64,000 nt of DNA, taken from the NCBI RefSeq assembly GCF_003711515.1, contig NW_021167079.1, forward strand, positions 7,310,385 through 7,374,384, written 5' to 3'. A program made the translations under genes and the position numbers. The first letter of the stretch is position 1, and each line of letters starts with the position of its first letter. This DNA is from Sodiomyces alkalinus F11 (Eukaryota; Ascomycota; Sordariomycetes; Glomerellales; Plectosphaerellaceae). Positions 1 through 12,400 of this stretch are shown here, piece after piece. The notes beneath the pieces were generated by a model. The model was not told where the DNA came from. It did not search any database and saw only the letters and a program-made list of their open reading frames with translations.

Positions 1-42
1 CTTAACCCTACCTTTTTACTCTTTACGACTACCTATTTAATA
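1..42 (+). repeat. End of 5' LTR (partial)
   Basis: Bases 1-40 align without gaps to 15643-15682 with two mismatches. Both are RIP-type (CpA to TpA and TpG to TpA), with the left copy mutated. After base 42 the left copy runs into Gypsy internal sequence, while the right copy runs into normal flank. That is the geometry of the 3' ends of the two LTRs of one element. Confidence 0.55.
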
Positions 43-719
43 TTTTAATCGCTCTGCCCTTAAGGGCGCGAAGACCGTTAAGGAGAGTTACTAAGATATC
101 TAACTATCACGAAATAAACGATCCTACCTTCGATTTTGACCAGGCTATTAGCTAGTTTAAGAGATAGCTCCGCGATAGCGAGACCGCCTTTATAGAAAAT
201 ACCCATGACTACACGGACAGGGAATATAACGGGGATACGCCGGGAACTAACATAGCTCCTGTTTCTACTACTACCTCTACCCCTACACCCGTCCCTATTC
301 CTGCACCTACTACTGCTTTTATCCTTATCGCTAGCACTACCTCTACTACTAATACTACCCCCGCCCCTCCTATAACCACGACGGGATAGACGTATAACCC
401 TAATATGCCCCTACACGTAGACGTTAACCTAGCTATACTAACGGAGGAATAACTAGATAAACGCGTTAAATGGATAGAGGTATAGAACCACCGTAAGCGT
501 AAGCTCGCGTACCTTACTAAGCTAGAGGCGGATACTACCGCCGCTACCGCTACCGCCGCTACCGCTACCGCCGCTACCGCTACCACCGCTATTAATCCCA
601 CTACTAATCCTAGCCCGGCCGATATTACCCACCGCCGTATAGCCGAACCTCGGCGTCGTATTATCGCGATCCCGCCGGGATCCTAGTATATTCACGATAT
701 ATCTATAATATTATCTATA

Positions 720-1660
720 CACGGATCCGCTATATAGGCTAAGTTTAATTTTCCCCTTCTAAAATAGGATAGCGTATCCTAGGCTAAGTATCGCACGTTT
801 ATTTAGGAAATAAATCAATAGTTTAACCTAGATTCTTAGTCTTTTCCCACGGACGCTACGAAGAAATACTTTATTATATCGTGCCTCCCCTATTACCTAA
901 AGGAGCGCTAGTAGGCTAAACTACGATATAAATATAATAGCGATTCTAATAGCGTTAGCTAGGCCGCCCTATAAGCCTAGTTATTCTATTAAGTCGACGA
1001 TAATAACACCCGCCTATAAGAGGTGGCAGTATAGATCTAGAGCGAGTCTATCTTATCTTAGAGAGAGGGCAAGTCTTACGCTAAGTTTATATAGCGGTGG
1101 GAAGCCCTAGAGTCGGAACTACCGGGTAAACTCCTAGACTAGTAGAGGATTTAGATAGTGCTAATAAGGGTACTCCCGCCTATTCGGGACTATATAGTAT
1201 CTATAGGGGTTCCTAAGAATTACTAGGACCTAGTCCCGGCCTATTATAGGGCCGAGGCCTTAACCGTTAATAACGGATTATCTATCGCTCGAATAGACTT
1301 TTAGTCCTCTACCTAATAACGTCGCTTCCGTTCACGTGCCCCCGGATATAGACCCTAGATAACCACCCACGGTTCCGTTAGTGCCCCCGCGTCTGCCCCT
1401 ACGTCCGCGCCTATACCTACGCCTATGCCTACCTCTAATTACCCTATACGCCCTAGATAGTCGTCGTACCTTAACTCTATTACTTACTATAACTATAACT
1501 AAAAGGGATACTACGCCACTATATACCTTAGCCCTTATACTAAAAGGTCGCGTCCGAATAATAATAGTAACCCGAATACCTAACCGGTATCTATATCTCG
1601 CCCCACGGTCGGCCGTGTCACGGGCGAGGTGCCCTAAGAACTATACCCGCCTCGGACTAC
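720..1660 (+). pseudogene. Gypsy Gag relic with destroyed zinc knuckle
   Basis: The frame holds a retrotransposon Gag-like stretch with motifs such as ESELPGKLLDQ near 1110-1140, then a Ser/Pro/Ala-rich linker. The nucleic-acid-binding knuckle lies at about 1485-1540. It reads YNYNQKGYYATIY with the stop taken as Gln, so the expected C-x2-C-x4-H-x4-C residues are all Tyr. TGC/TGT to TAC/TAT and CAC to TAC are exactly the changes RIP makes. Gag would package the element's RNA; this copy encodes nothing functional. The N-terminal limit is uncertain. Confidence 0.75.
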
Positions 1661-1689
1661 CCCTACTACTATACTAGTAGGGGCACGCG

Positions 1690-4600
1690 TTTCCCTTCGC
1701 TAAGGTAGGGAATAGGTGTAGACGTTAGCCCTCCTTAACGGAGGCGCCGATATTAACGTTTTGGATCGGTCCCTTCTAGGACCTAGTTAGGTTCCTAAGG
1801 GGTCCCTGATCCCGGTATTATAGATTACGGAAGGATAAACAAAGATAACTCTAGGATCCACTTATAGGATTATCGTCGCTACCGACTACTAGAGACGTAA
1901 GAAGGTATAACGCGCCGAGTTCTACGTTATAAACCTTATAGGCGCGAAAATTATCCTAGGGAGGCCGTGACTTATAGCCGTTAACCCTAACGTTAATTAG
2001 CAGTATAGTATATAGACCTACCCCTTAACCTACGTAGAGCTCGGCGTGGTTATATCCCTAAGAGAGCTATGTAGGGTAGTTAGATAAGCTAAGCCTATCC
2101 TTACTCTAACCTATATAGGTTCTACGCGGGTTCTACGTATCGGCTATATCGGCCTAGCAGAAAACCCTTTAGTGGGATATAAAGATAAATTCTCGGAGGT
2201 AGACGTAACCGTAGACGTAGACCCTATTACCCCTACGCTGCCGGAACAGTATCAAGATTTCGCTAACGTCTTTAACGTCGATAACGCCGGCCGCCTACTA
2301 ATGTATTAGTAGTAGAATCACGCTATTAAGATCGAGGAAGGGAAGAAGCCTCCCTACGGTCCTATTTACCCTCTCGCTATACAGGAACTAGAGGTGCTAC
2401 GGTAGTACCTATAGGATACCGTCGCCAAGGGCTAGATTAGACCGTCTATTAGCCCGGCCGGCGCCCCTATTCTATTTATTCCTCAGAAGGGTAGTAAGCT
2501 ACGTCTTTATATCGACTATAGAGGATTAAACAAGGTGATAGTTAAGGACTATACCCCCTTACCCCTAATTCATGAAATCCTAGATCGGTTATTATTAGCG
2601 TAGTACTATACTAAGCTGGATCTTAAAGATACGTACTATCGGTTACGGATTCGGGAGGGCGATAAGTGGAAAATAGCGTTCCGGATAAAATACGGCCACT
2701 ACGAATACCTCGTTATACTATTCGGGTTAACTAACGCCCCCGCGAGCTTCTAATGGTATATTAACTAGGCGTTAACGGACCTTATCGATACTATCTATAT
2801 AGTCTACCTTAACGATATCCTTATTTATAGTAAGGACTTAGTTACCCACCGCGTGCACGTTCGCGAGGTTCTTATAAGGCTTAGGCAATAGTCCCTATAT
2901 ACTAACCATAATAAGTATAAGTTCGAGACTAAAGACGTTAAATTCCTCGGGTTTATCTATAGCCTAGATAGGGTACGTATAGACCCGGCCCGTATTAAGG
3001 CTATCCGCGACTAGGAACTCTCTAATAGTATTAAAAAGATATAGGTCTTCCTAGGCTTTACGGGTTTTTATAGGCGTTTTATTAAGAACTACTCTAAGGT
3101 GGCCGCCCCTCTTATAGACTATCTCAAAGGGGGACCCATTAGGGGCTACGCCGGGATTATAGTATTATCCCTGTAGGCTTAGTCCGCATTTAAGGAGATA
3201 AAGCTACTATTCTAGAAAGCGCCGGTCTTACGGTATTTTAACCCCGCTCTACTAATACGTATTAAGCCCGACGCTTCTGCTTTTATAATTAGGGCCGTTA
3301 TTAGTTAGCTCGAGGATAGGCTCTAGAGACCCGTTATGTTTATATCTTATAAGCTCCGCGGCGCCGAGCTTAATTATAGTATATCCGATTCTAAGCTTAT
3401 AGCTATTATTAAGTCTTTTCGGACGTGGCGGCACTATATAGCCTATAGTTAGAGCCCTATAGTGGTCCTAATAGACCACCTAAACCATCGATACCTGCTA
3501 GATAAGCCGAAGCTTAAGGGGCAGCACGCGCGGTGGCTTAAAGAGCTCGCCCTATTTGATTTTAAGATTTAGCACTGTCTGGGGACGTTGAATCCCGTGG
3601 ATAGGTGATTAAGGAAGCCCTAATATACGCCCTATAAGCGTGCCCTAATTACTGACCGGGCTAAGGCGGTAGAGTCTTTTTCTAAGCGTTTTATAGGCTA
3701 TATTAGGAACTAGGGAGGTCCCCGTAATAGACCCTATACTATCCTCCCCGCTCCTCCTACCCTATCCAAGGTAGTAGAGACGTAAGCGGATAAGTTTTTT
3801 TTAGAGTCCTTTTCGAAGCGTTTTATTATAGGGTATATCGGGAACTAGGGGGGTTCTTATAATACTCCCGAGTCTATTTTTCCCGCCCTTCCTACTATAG
3901 TAGTCGAGACGTAAGCGGATAATCTTTCTTTTATTCCCGCTCCTCCTATCCTGCCGGAAAGGGTAGTAAAGATATAAGCGGATAATCCTTCTTCTATCTT
4001 AGAGTCCTTTTCGAGGTATTTTATATTAGGATATACCGGGAACTAGCGTGGTCCCCGTGCTACCCTAGTATCTGTTCCCGCCCCTCCTACGTTAGTGGTT
4101 AAGACGTAAGCGGATGATTCTTTTCCGGAGCCTCTATCGAGGCGTTTTATTTTAGGCCTTATTAGGAACCAGCGTGGTTCCCGTACTACCCCTAATTCTG
4201 ACTTTCCCACTGTTAATTCCCCTACCCTGCTAGACTACTTTAGCCTCCGTTAAAAGGTCCTATAGTGTTTCTATAACGGACCTAGTATAGGGCACTATAG
4301 GGTTATAAGGACTATTAAGAGGATTTCGGACTTTTACTTTTAAAATTATTTACCTAGGGATACCCGGTAGTTTATGCCTACCTATACTATCTATTAGCGT
4401 ACTAAGCCGCGGCATTATAAGCCTTATAGCGAGCTAGCGAGTCTCTTAATACCCTAGCGCCCCTTTATAGAGATATCTATTAACTTTATCACGGGGCTAC
4501 CGCCGGTCCACGGCCTAGGCCGTAAAAGGGATACTATCCTTATAGTGGTATACCGCCTAACGAAGTACTCGATTTATATCCCCTCGAGTAGTGGCCTGAT

Positions 4601-5420
4601 AGCAGAAGGACTTACTAAGTCTTTATAGTATCACGTTTTTCGCACTTTCGACCTACCTAACGGTATTATATCAGATTAAGGCTCGTTATTTATAAGCCGT
4701 TTTTAGGTAACCTTATATCGCTGCCTCGGTACTATATAACGCCTATCTATAGCTTAGCACCCGTAGACGGATAGATAGACCGAGCGGTAGAACCAGAACC
4801 TCAAGCACTATCTTCGCGTCTTCTACTCGCAGGAATAGGATAACTAGGTTAACCGGCTACCGTTAGCAGAGTTTACCTATAATACAGCGTGGTACTCTAC
4901 GATACGTTATACCCTATCCGATACCCTAATAGGCTATAACCCCCGAGGTCCTAATAAAGTATAACTACCTAGGGCAGGTAAGGTCCGCGCTGCTAAAGCA
5001 GAGCGCCGTGCGGGGCACCTTATAGCCTAGCGCCGATCTATCTTAGACCTTATTAAAAGGGCGTAGGCTTCCTACGAACGGTATTATAATAACGGCCGTG
5101 CCTAGCGGAGGTTTAAGGTGGACGAGTACGTCTTACTATCCACGAAGAATATCCGATAGAAGAGGCCCTCTAAAAAGCTTAGCGATAAGTTCATTGGACC
5201 GTATAAGGTTACTAAGATCGTCGGCACGTATAGCCTGGCCTACTAATTAGACCTCCTAAAGGGTATAAGAATTTATAGCATCTTCCCGGTTTCCCTGCTA
5301 GAACTATAGAGGTCCCGCGATAGGTTATAGCCGGAGCCACTCGTGGTCGACGTCGAATCGGACTCGGATAAGTATAAGGTCGAAGCTATCCTTACCTACC
5401 GATATCAGGGTAAGCGATGT
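1690..5420 (+). pseudogene. Gypsy Pol relic (protease, RT, RNase H, integrase)
   Basis: The protease motif near 1725-1765 reads ALLNGGADIN, with Asn for the catalytic Asp. Reverse transcriptase spans about 2330-3000. It has [20 protein letters not shown], the [13 protein letters not shown] block, and YLNDILIY at about 2805-2829 where active enzymes have YLDDILIY. RNase H follows at about 3230-3500 (LRGAELNYSISDSKLIAII). Integrase covers about 4350-5000, and the tail after 5370 (VEAILTYRYQGK) could be a decayed chromodomain. Dozens of in-frame TAG/TAA codons and the Asp to Asn changes make it dead. An expanded repeat separates RNase H from integrase. Confidence 0.88.
3680..4200 (+). repeat. 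Degenerate tandem repeats inside Gypsy pol
   Basis: Diverged units recur between RNase H and integrase. The landmark 'gacgtaagcggat' or a close variant appears near 3777, 3907, 3971 and 4102. A second landmark, coding for a phrase like F-I-x-G-x-I/T-x-N-Q-G/R-G, appears near 3690, 3825, 4020 and 4145. The period is roughly 120-130 bases (about 40 codons) with one shorter unit. All units stay in the pol frame, so the repeat was probably translated before RIP. Confidence 0.7.
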
Positions 5421-5560
5421 TAATATTATTATTATTTATTACGCTATTCTCGCTTAGCTAAGCTAGACTAGCCACCTAGGCAATAGTCCTTCTCTAATTC
5501 TTAAGGGGAAACCATTAATAGATAAAAACCCCTGCGCTTTTATTATATAGGTAGTTTTAT

Positions 5561-7321
5561 TATGCGTGGTCGCTACGGTATCGCTCCGCGGCCCCGTTTT
5601 TATCGCTATTCGAAAACCGGATCTTACCTCCGGGCTAATGGCTAACGGGGGTTAGCTAGTTAGTTTAGTAGGTGCTATATCGGTTATACGCGCCCTCGGT
5701 GCGTTATCGCTACAGTCCCTCGCCGCCGTCCTTTCCTTTATTCCGGATCCGGCGAGGTTATTCTTCCCTTACCGCGGCACCTTTTATGCCCTCCCTCCCT
5801 TCTATAGGGGGCGCGCCTACCCCCCCCCCTTACTCCTTCCTTTATTTATTATTTATTCTAAAACTTCCTTTATATGCCTATTATTTAAAATAACCCTTAT
5901 TTAGTTATATGCCTCCCTTACTCGCGCTATATAGGCTCTCCGGGGTAGGCGCTATAGTATAGGCCGGGCGTGGCTGCTATTCCCTAGAAGGCGTGGTGAC
6001 TTTTAAGGCTAATCTGGCGCTCTCTTTTTTTATAACCCTCCCTTTTTTCCTCTCTTTTCCTCCTTTCCTCTTTTCCTCCTTAAAGCTATCGTTCTTAAGG
6101 TAAGTTTTACGCGGTCGGTACGATATAGGTGCGGCCCTAGAATTCCCGTGCGGGATCCCCGGTGCTATTCGGCTATATAGTAGGGGATCTAACGGGGTTC
6201 CGGGTCGCGCCGTTCTCGCGCCGCCCCCGCTCCGCTCCCGTAGCGCCCGCCTCGGTCTAACTCTCCTACCCCTCTAAATACCTAGTAATAAGACCTCTAT
6301 TACTAAAGGGGGAGCCGGTACCGATGCCTATAAGGGTAAAGGGCCGGCTACCCCCTAGCCTTCTATTATAAGTTCCCTACTTTATTATTATCGCGCCCGC
6401 TCTACACCCCTATTTCGTATTCTAACCCGGTATAGTCCGCCGCTACCCCTACTATCCGCTTATCGCCCTGCACCTTATACGTTATATCCTTAGCACGAGA
6501 CTACTAGGCCGTACCCTATTAGAACCCCCTTAGTATATAGTCCCGTCGCGTCCCCGCTACGCCCTCGTAGCGCCCCCGCTTTATACCGTATTTACTAACC
6601 CGATTTAGGAGCCGGCGCCTATTATATTAAATATATTAATAGTAATCGTAGTAGTAGCTATTATACCCCGGTTTATCCCTGCTACGCCCTCGCTACGCCT
6701 TTACTCCTTTAATCCTCCTGTTAGGTCCCCCCCCCCTATAATAACGCCGCTACCGCCCTTATCGCCGCCGCCGCCACCGCCAGCGCCGCCCCGACTTCTT
6801 TTATGGGTTTTTCCCTTTCTCTATTATACCGTATACGCTACATCCTTATTATTAATCCTGTCGTAGAATATCTGGAAGTATTAATAGGCGGTTACCCGTT
6901 AGACTCGCGCCTTTTAGGCGTACTGCGCCGCCCTCCGCCGGGCTAGTAGTGTTAGTATAATCGCCGCCCCCGCCGCCGCGCCTCCGTAGAGCTATAGTAG
7001 TAGCTACGCTTATAACGGTAAGATATTAGAGCTTATCCTTATTTACCTTATAAGTTACCTCGCGCTAACCCCGCGCCGACCCCGCTATTAACGCGTATTA
7101 TAGGGTATCCCTATTCCTTTATTAGGGGATCCTACGGCCTTAGCTACTAAGGATAAAAGTAAAGGTAAGGACGAGGTTATCCTGGTAGATAGTAGAGTGA
7201 TTAGCTCTAACGATAATAACGACAAGTCCGATAAGTATATAGATAAGGAGTAAATGTAGCGCGCCCGTAACGCGGTTATATAGCGGCTATTAATAAACAT
7301 TTTACTCTCCCTTTACTTATT
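5561..7321. other. RIP-altered sequence, no identified gene
   Basis: This stretch between the Gypsy relic and the LINE has the same CpA/TpG-poor composition. It contains pyrimidine-rich runs (about 6030-6080, 5815-5870) and short GCC-rich segments (6740-6800). A coding-looking plus-strand patch near 7120-7300, rich in Asp, Lys and Ser, is too short and broken to assign. I recognise no domain, LTR boundary or RNA gene here. Confidence 0.5.
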
Positions 7322-7431
7322 CCCTTCGTAGTCGTCTTTACCTCCCTTCGTAGTCGTCTTTACCTCCCTTCGTAGTCGTCTTTACCTCCCTTCGTAGTCG
7401 TCTTTACCTCCCTTCGTAGTCGTCTTCGCCT
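7322..7431. repeat. 22-bp tandem repeat, five units
   Basis: Five near-identical 22-bp units start at 7322, 7344, 7366, 7388 and 7410. Each contains 'ccttcgtagtcgtctttacc', and the last ends in a variant (cgtcttcgcc). The array lies directly beyond the 3' end of the minus-strand LINE coding region, where fungal non-LTR elements often carry short tandem repeats in place of poly(A). The period is not a multiple of three. Confidence 0.92.
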
Positions 7432-7559
7432 CCCCGTGTTTATACCCGAGGTTTTAGCGCTACGGGGGCTCTACTACGCCTCCGTGTTTAGTTATTATAC
7501 TAGTCGGAAGTCTAGGAGGCGCCCGGTTTATAGGAATTATTTCGCGACCTTCCCCGCGG

Positions 7560-10500
7560 TCTTTTTACTCCGGAGCACTAGGAGCTAGTCCTGTTTTACT
7601 AGTAGGCGCGCGCCTGTATCGGCCGCGAGGCGCTCTTATATCTCCCCTAATATATCTTAGTATTATAACGCGATATATTCCGCTGTCTCCGGCCCTCCGT
7701 CGGTATACCGGTAACGCGGTATCGCCGCTTCCGGCACGTCTCTTATAAAAAGGAAGTGGCGAAGGCTTATTTTCTCCGTTTAAATCTAGGTAAGAATAGA
7801 GCTTTATGGTTTTATAAGGCCTTTATACTTCCTAAGCGCTATATAGTCGAATTAGGGTATCCACGCTACGGCCACGCTACTATATTAGCGTAGTAAGGTA
7901 TATTTCTACCGGTACGCTTATTCCTCTTAAAGGCGTTAGGCTAATTCCCTCCTGAGGAGTTAGGACTTAACCTCCTACTTTTATGCCCCTTAGGACCTTA
8001 GGTAGGGCCTAACCCCTCCCCCGCGTCTTCTACGCTATATAGCCGTTTCGGCTATTTATCGTACCTAAAGTATCGCTTACTTTATCTAGGTATTCTTTAT
8101 ACGTAGTACCGCTTATACAGTTAGGGCGTTATAGTATAAGTTAAGGGGGGGACCCCCGCCTTTATCTTAACTACCTTTATAGTGGTGGCCCGATACGCAC
8201 CGGTAACGATACGTAGGTATTACGCCTGCTTATTAGCTAGTCCTTTAAGAACTCCGCTCGGCTTCTCCCCTTTTCTCGTTATTATATAGAAGGCCGGGGC
8301 CGTGTATAGTATAGCGCTCCGGACTACTATTTAGTATAGTTTACGCGTGTCCCTGATACGGTAGCCCTATACTAACGCTATAAGGCGTGTAAAGGCGTAT
8401 TTCTGGGTAAGGAGTTTAGCTTTAAGTTTCCTGATATAGGGATGGAATATAAGCTTTTAGTCGAGGATAATCCCTACGACCTCTATTTCTTTAACTTACG
8501 GCGCCAGTACGCCCTTAAGGCGTAGTAGGAGTGGTGGCGGTTTTTATTTTCTTATAAAGTAAAGGAGCTTATACTTCCGTGGCTTAAATCGTAGTCCGCT
8601 CCTCCGTGACTAGCTTTAGTAGACTTATTATACCCGTTTAATGTACGCTTATAGTACGGCCTTATTACGTCTAAAGGCTACGATATTCGTGTTATCGATG
8701 AAGCCGACTACCACGACCCGCGGTATCCGGATTAATTCCTAGTAAAGCGTCCTAATAAATAGTATAAAGAGGATCGGGGAGAGGGGGGATCTTTAGGGAA
8801 CTCCCGCCTGATTTCTACCTAGTACGCCGTGTCGCTATTAAAGCGTAGGCGCGCCGTGCGCGCTAGAAGGTATAAGTAGGTCTATTTTATAACCTAGCCC
8901 GGGAAGCCGTACTAGGCGAGGACTTCGAGGAGTTTTTAGTATAGTATTATATCGAAGGCGCCTTAGATATTAAGCTTTAATTACGCTATAGCCCCGCCGC
9001 GCTCTTACGCGGCGTATACCCCCTCTATAATAGCCTTAACCGCTACTATCGTATCGCGGTGTCTACGATTACCTATTTATCCGGCGGGGAGGAGTCGGTA
9101 CTCCTCCGCTATAATCGTAATTCTCCCTACTATTATCTTCTTAAGGACCTTCCCTATTACGCTAAGGAGTAATATCGGTCGCTACCCCGAGGCTATTGTA
9201 TAAGCTTCTTTCGGTTTACCTGGTTTTTTAAGTACTACTATTTCTATAGTACGGTATTATTACGGGAAATATATAGCCTTAAGGCTTACGGAGAAGAGTT
9301 ATGCTAGTCGCCTATAGAGTGGTTAGCTATAGGCGAGTAGGAATCCGTTCGGTAAGCCGTCCTCCCCGGGTATCTTTTATTTTATTATTTATTATATAGC
9401 CTACTAAACCTCCTTTTCTATAACCTCTTACGTGAGTAGTATTACTGCCGTCCTTAGCACGCCGCCGATACGCCCGCTTTCTATAGGGTATAGTAGGGGG
9501 AAAAACTTCTTTACGAGGATTATCGCTTTCCTATTATATATTATTATAACCGGTCCGTCCGCGCTACGCTATAGGGGCAGGATAGATAGGAGGTCTAGGG
9601 GTAAATGGCTTACTGTCCGGGCCTAGCGTTATAGTGCCTAAAGGCTTTTTTAGTCTACTACTATCGTATCGACGGCGCCGCGCTAGCTTTTCCGCTTTTT
9701 TATTCTAATTAGAATATCGTGATATTTTTCTGCCTCCTTAAGTTTATTCTACCTACCGCGCGACCTCCGCCCGTAATAGCGCCGTGTTAGCCTTATTACC
9801 TCCTTATTCGTTTTTACTATCTTCTACGTTTACTATAGCGGCCTATCGCGGAAGGCGGCTAGCTCGCGGCGTGGTGCCGTAGCGTCCGCGATACTAATAA
9901 GGTCCTATAGTATCTAGTTTACTACCTAGTCGATTACTTCCGGGGTAAGGTGTATTTCTTTATAGTCTAGCCTCTAGGCCTCTTTCTAGGCCGCTTCCTA
10001 GTCTAACTTCCTTTACCTCTATCCTTTACTAGTGATACGCTAGCGCGGTTACGCTATATTAATATTAATTACCTAGGCTATAGAGTCTAAGCCTATTAGG
10101 TCTAGATTATCCCCTTAGTATACGTATATAAGGTCCGCTAAGACTTAGGTAAGGTTTAGCATACTATACTATCGATTAGTATCGGCCGAGGTCCTAGTAA
10201 TATATCCTTTTGGGGTTATAAGGTTAAGTTACTATCGGTGCACGAGTGTAATAAAGTTTTCCAATTATCTTTTATATTTATTATATCTATTCTAAAAGGA
10301 TTCTTTAGGTTAAAGTCTCTTACTAGGACGGTACGCTACCGCTCCGGTTCCGCCGCGAGTTTATATATTGGGGTCTCCTACTCTCCTCCTTTATAGTATA
10401 GTGAGTATACTACCTATATATTCGTTTCCTGCTATTATATCCCGACTCTAATTATAGCCTAGGCCTAATCCTTACCCGTATGCTATATAAACATAGCGGC

Positions 10501-10900
10501 CTTATACCACTTATATATATAGAGTAGGGCGCGCTTACTCCCCTATACTATCCTATAATTATATCCCTTTAGGTAAATCGGGTTCTTCCTTTTATTTAAC
10601 CCGGGCTCTGTTACCGCTATTATATTATACCTGCTATAGTTATAGAGTGCTTACTATACTCTATCCCGCTATCCCCCTATATTCTACTAAGCGATTCTAA
10701 TGATTTATCTTAAGCGGTTACGCTATACTCGCTTCGCTTTATAGTTACGCCTTAGGTATAGCCCGGGAGTAGAGGGTAAGGCTTTATAGGGGTTAGAAGG
10801 TATTATTAGAGGCGAGGAACCTTATAATATTATTATCCTGCGTGGGCGTAAAGAGGGCGGTACGCGATCTAAGGAGGATATTCCGCGACTCTAAGGGGCG
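7560..10900 (-). pseudogene. LINE ORF2 relic: endonuclease-reverse transcriptase
   Basis: The endonuclease is recognisable at about 10100-10700, with AVTEPGLNKRK near the start and VLVRDFNLKNPF near 10300-10330 (family: GDFNLHHP). Reverse transcriptase runs from about 9450 to 8250: an EVIEKEV entry helix, a VIGKVLKKI block, GAFDIILY, a PPLSPILFILFI segment, and FIDNTNIVAF at about 8680-8705, where the active-site pair would be D-D. The thumb region contains GAYRATTIKVVKIKAGVPPL near 8150-8220. The tail carries TDGGPETAEYI near 7690-7720, a decayed Cys/His motif. One D to N change at the active site is the expected RIP transition. Confidence 0.82.
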
Positions 10901-10989
10901 TCCCTTCTATTTTCTCGTTTTCTTAGGCGGTTCGGGGACTATTATCGTGTTTAGCGATACTATAAAAACGCTACGCTCCCTCTCCGCCC

Positions 10990-12400
10990 TATATTTCTCG
11001 AGTTAGCTAAGGTCGAATCCCCTTACCCCCTTACCCTATTAGTGTATACCTCTTTAGTCCGCGCCCTTTCCTTTACTTTACTTAGATATTTATCGTCGAA
11101 TACCATGTACGACCCTTTATAAGCGGCGTAGCGCCTTTTCTTCGGGTTTATCTTAGCCTCGCACGCCGCGAAGCCCCCTCGGTATACCGACTCTACGCCG
11201 CCGTAGTGCCCGTATAGCACTTCTATCGCCTAGCACTAACCTGCTTTATATCCGAAGTCGAGGCACTTAAAGCACTATTATAGGGAGATCTTAGGGTTAT
11301 AGGGTTCGCTATTATAGTGTCCGTAATTAAAGAAGACTCCCTCCTTTATTAGTCACTCCGCGTCCTCGGGGCGGGCGACCTTAATAGTTAGTAGCGCCGT
11401 CCGCGCTACGTTATTCCTAGGTTTCCTGGCCTTAATCCGGGTAATCGCCACGTTATTCTATAGCCGAAGTTCTAATAGCGCCGCGTCGGGGTCGTAAGTT
11501 AGTAGCTACGCCGTTAGTATTCCTTTTACTATAACTTAGTACGTTTTCTCGTGTATCGTGGCTCCTATACCGAATACGTCTTTAACCTAGTTATTCGCGT
11601 TCGCTATCTATTATTCGTTCCTATACTTAAACGTGAGAATCACGTTACCGTTTAGGAGTTATCGCGTGGCTATTATATCTACGTAGCGGGTAACTTAATT
11701 AACCGCCTTAATAATCTTTTATAGGGTTCGGCTTTTAAGGTCGGTTTTAGCGTCTCCGTATTAGACTATTAGCTCTTAGGCGTGTTAGGCAGGTATAACC
11801 TTTACCGGTGCTATCTTAATACTTTAGCGTTACGCGGGCGTACTCCCTACTACTTAGGCGTAGGTCTTAGGTCCTACTACTCCGAGTAGTTCCGTTAGTA
11901 TACCCTTAATCGCTTATTAGATCGTGTCAGTAAGCCCTTTAGTCGTAAGGGGGGGTATATCGCTACCGGGTTATTAGCGTAGCGGCTTCCCTATAATAGT
12001 CTTATAGTATTACGTTTATAGGATCTTCTATACTAGCTTTAGCGCCTTATCGGCGCTTACCCTATTAGCTAGTAGTCTGGAAAATTAGGTACGTAGTTTA
12101 TATAGTACGCCTTCGGTGCGCCCGCTCGGTGCCTAGGATTTTTAGGGCTCTCCCGGGGCCACGCGCCCCGGGTTAGTTCTAGTCGTCGTATTCTGGGCGC
12201 TCTATAGTGGTATACCGGTATCGTGTTCGGTTAGCCCTACGGGCCGCCCTATAGTATATAACTCACCGCGCCCTCTGCGGTCTTACTGCGATATCGGTCT
12301 CCGGTGCTTTTAAGGGCGTAGAGTCCGAATCCGATGTTAGAATTGATTTTATCGATAATGCGGCACCTTAGGGGCACTTTCGGCTTAACGATGCTTATTA
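10990..12400 (-). pseudogene. LINE ORF1 relic with CCHC knuckles
   Basis: With stops read through, the frame gives a basic, Val/Ala-rich domain ending in a knuckle block at about 11020-11275. The first knuckle, CFKCLDFGYKAG at about 11240-11275, has Tyr in place of the His of the CX2CX4HX4C pattern. The following Cys positions are largely Tyr as well. This arrangement (long N-terminal region, then two or three knuckles, then the end of ORF1) is typical of Tad-type ORF1, an RNA-binding chaperone of the retrotransposition particle. RIP-type stops interrupt it throughout. Confidence 0.75.

Larger units (their letters stand above)
1..5560 (+). mobile_element. Ty3/Gypsy LTR retrotransposon relic, RIP-degraded
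   Basis: Reading the plus strand through its stops gives, in order, Gag, a CCHC knuckle, protease, reverse transcriptase, RNase H and integrase, which is the Ty3/Gypsy order. Most stops are TAG or TAA where family members have Gln or Trp. CpA and TpG are scarce and TpA is abundant, the classic RIP signature. No ORF longer than about 100 codons survives, so this copy cannot be autonomous. The first 40 bases match 15643-15682, read here as the last bases of the 5' LTR, most of which lies outside the window. The 3' limit near 5560 is where recognisable integrase-end coding fades and is approximate. Confidence 0.9.
7432..12400 (-). mobile_element. Tad1/I-like LINE (non-LTR retrotransposon) relic
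   Basis: The minus strand encodes, in order, an ORF1 with CCHC knuckles, an APE-type endonuclease, a reverse transcriptase and a Cys/His-like C-terminal tail. This matches Tad1/I-clade LINEs of filamentous fungi. Stops are numerous and of RIP type, plus at least one frame change between endonuclease and RT (near 9500). The plus-strand frames over the RT look deceptively protein-like but are antisense. The 3' end abuts the 22-bp array; the 5' end near 12.4 kb is approximate. Target-site duplications were not found. Confidence 0.85.

Noticed and set aside
1..12. Telomere-like 'cttaaccctacc' at the window start.
   Set aside because: It occurs once, is not a TTAGGG array, and the same 40 bases recur at 15643 as an LTR end.
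8240..8620. A protein-like plus-strand frame (for example GKEFSFKFPDIGMEYKLLVE) that first looked like a captured gene.
   Set aside because: The minus strand here reads as LINE reverse transcriptase with conserved motifs in the right order, so the plus-strand frame is antisense.
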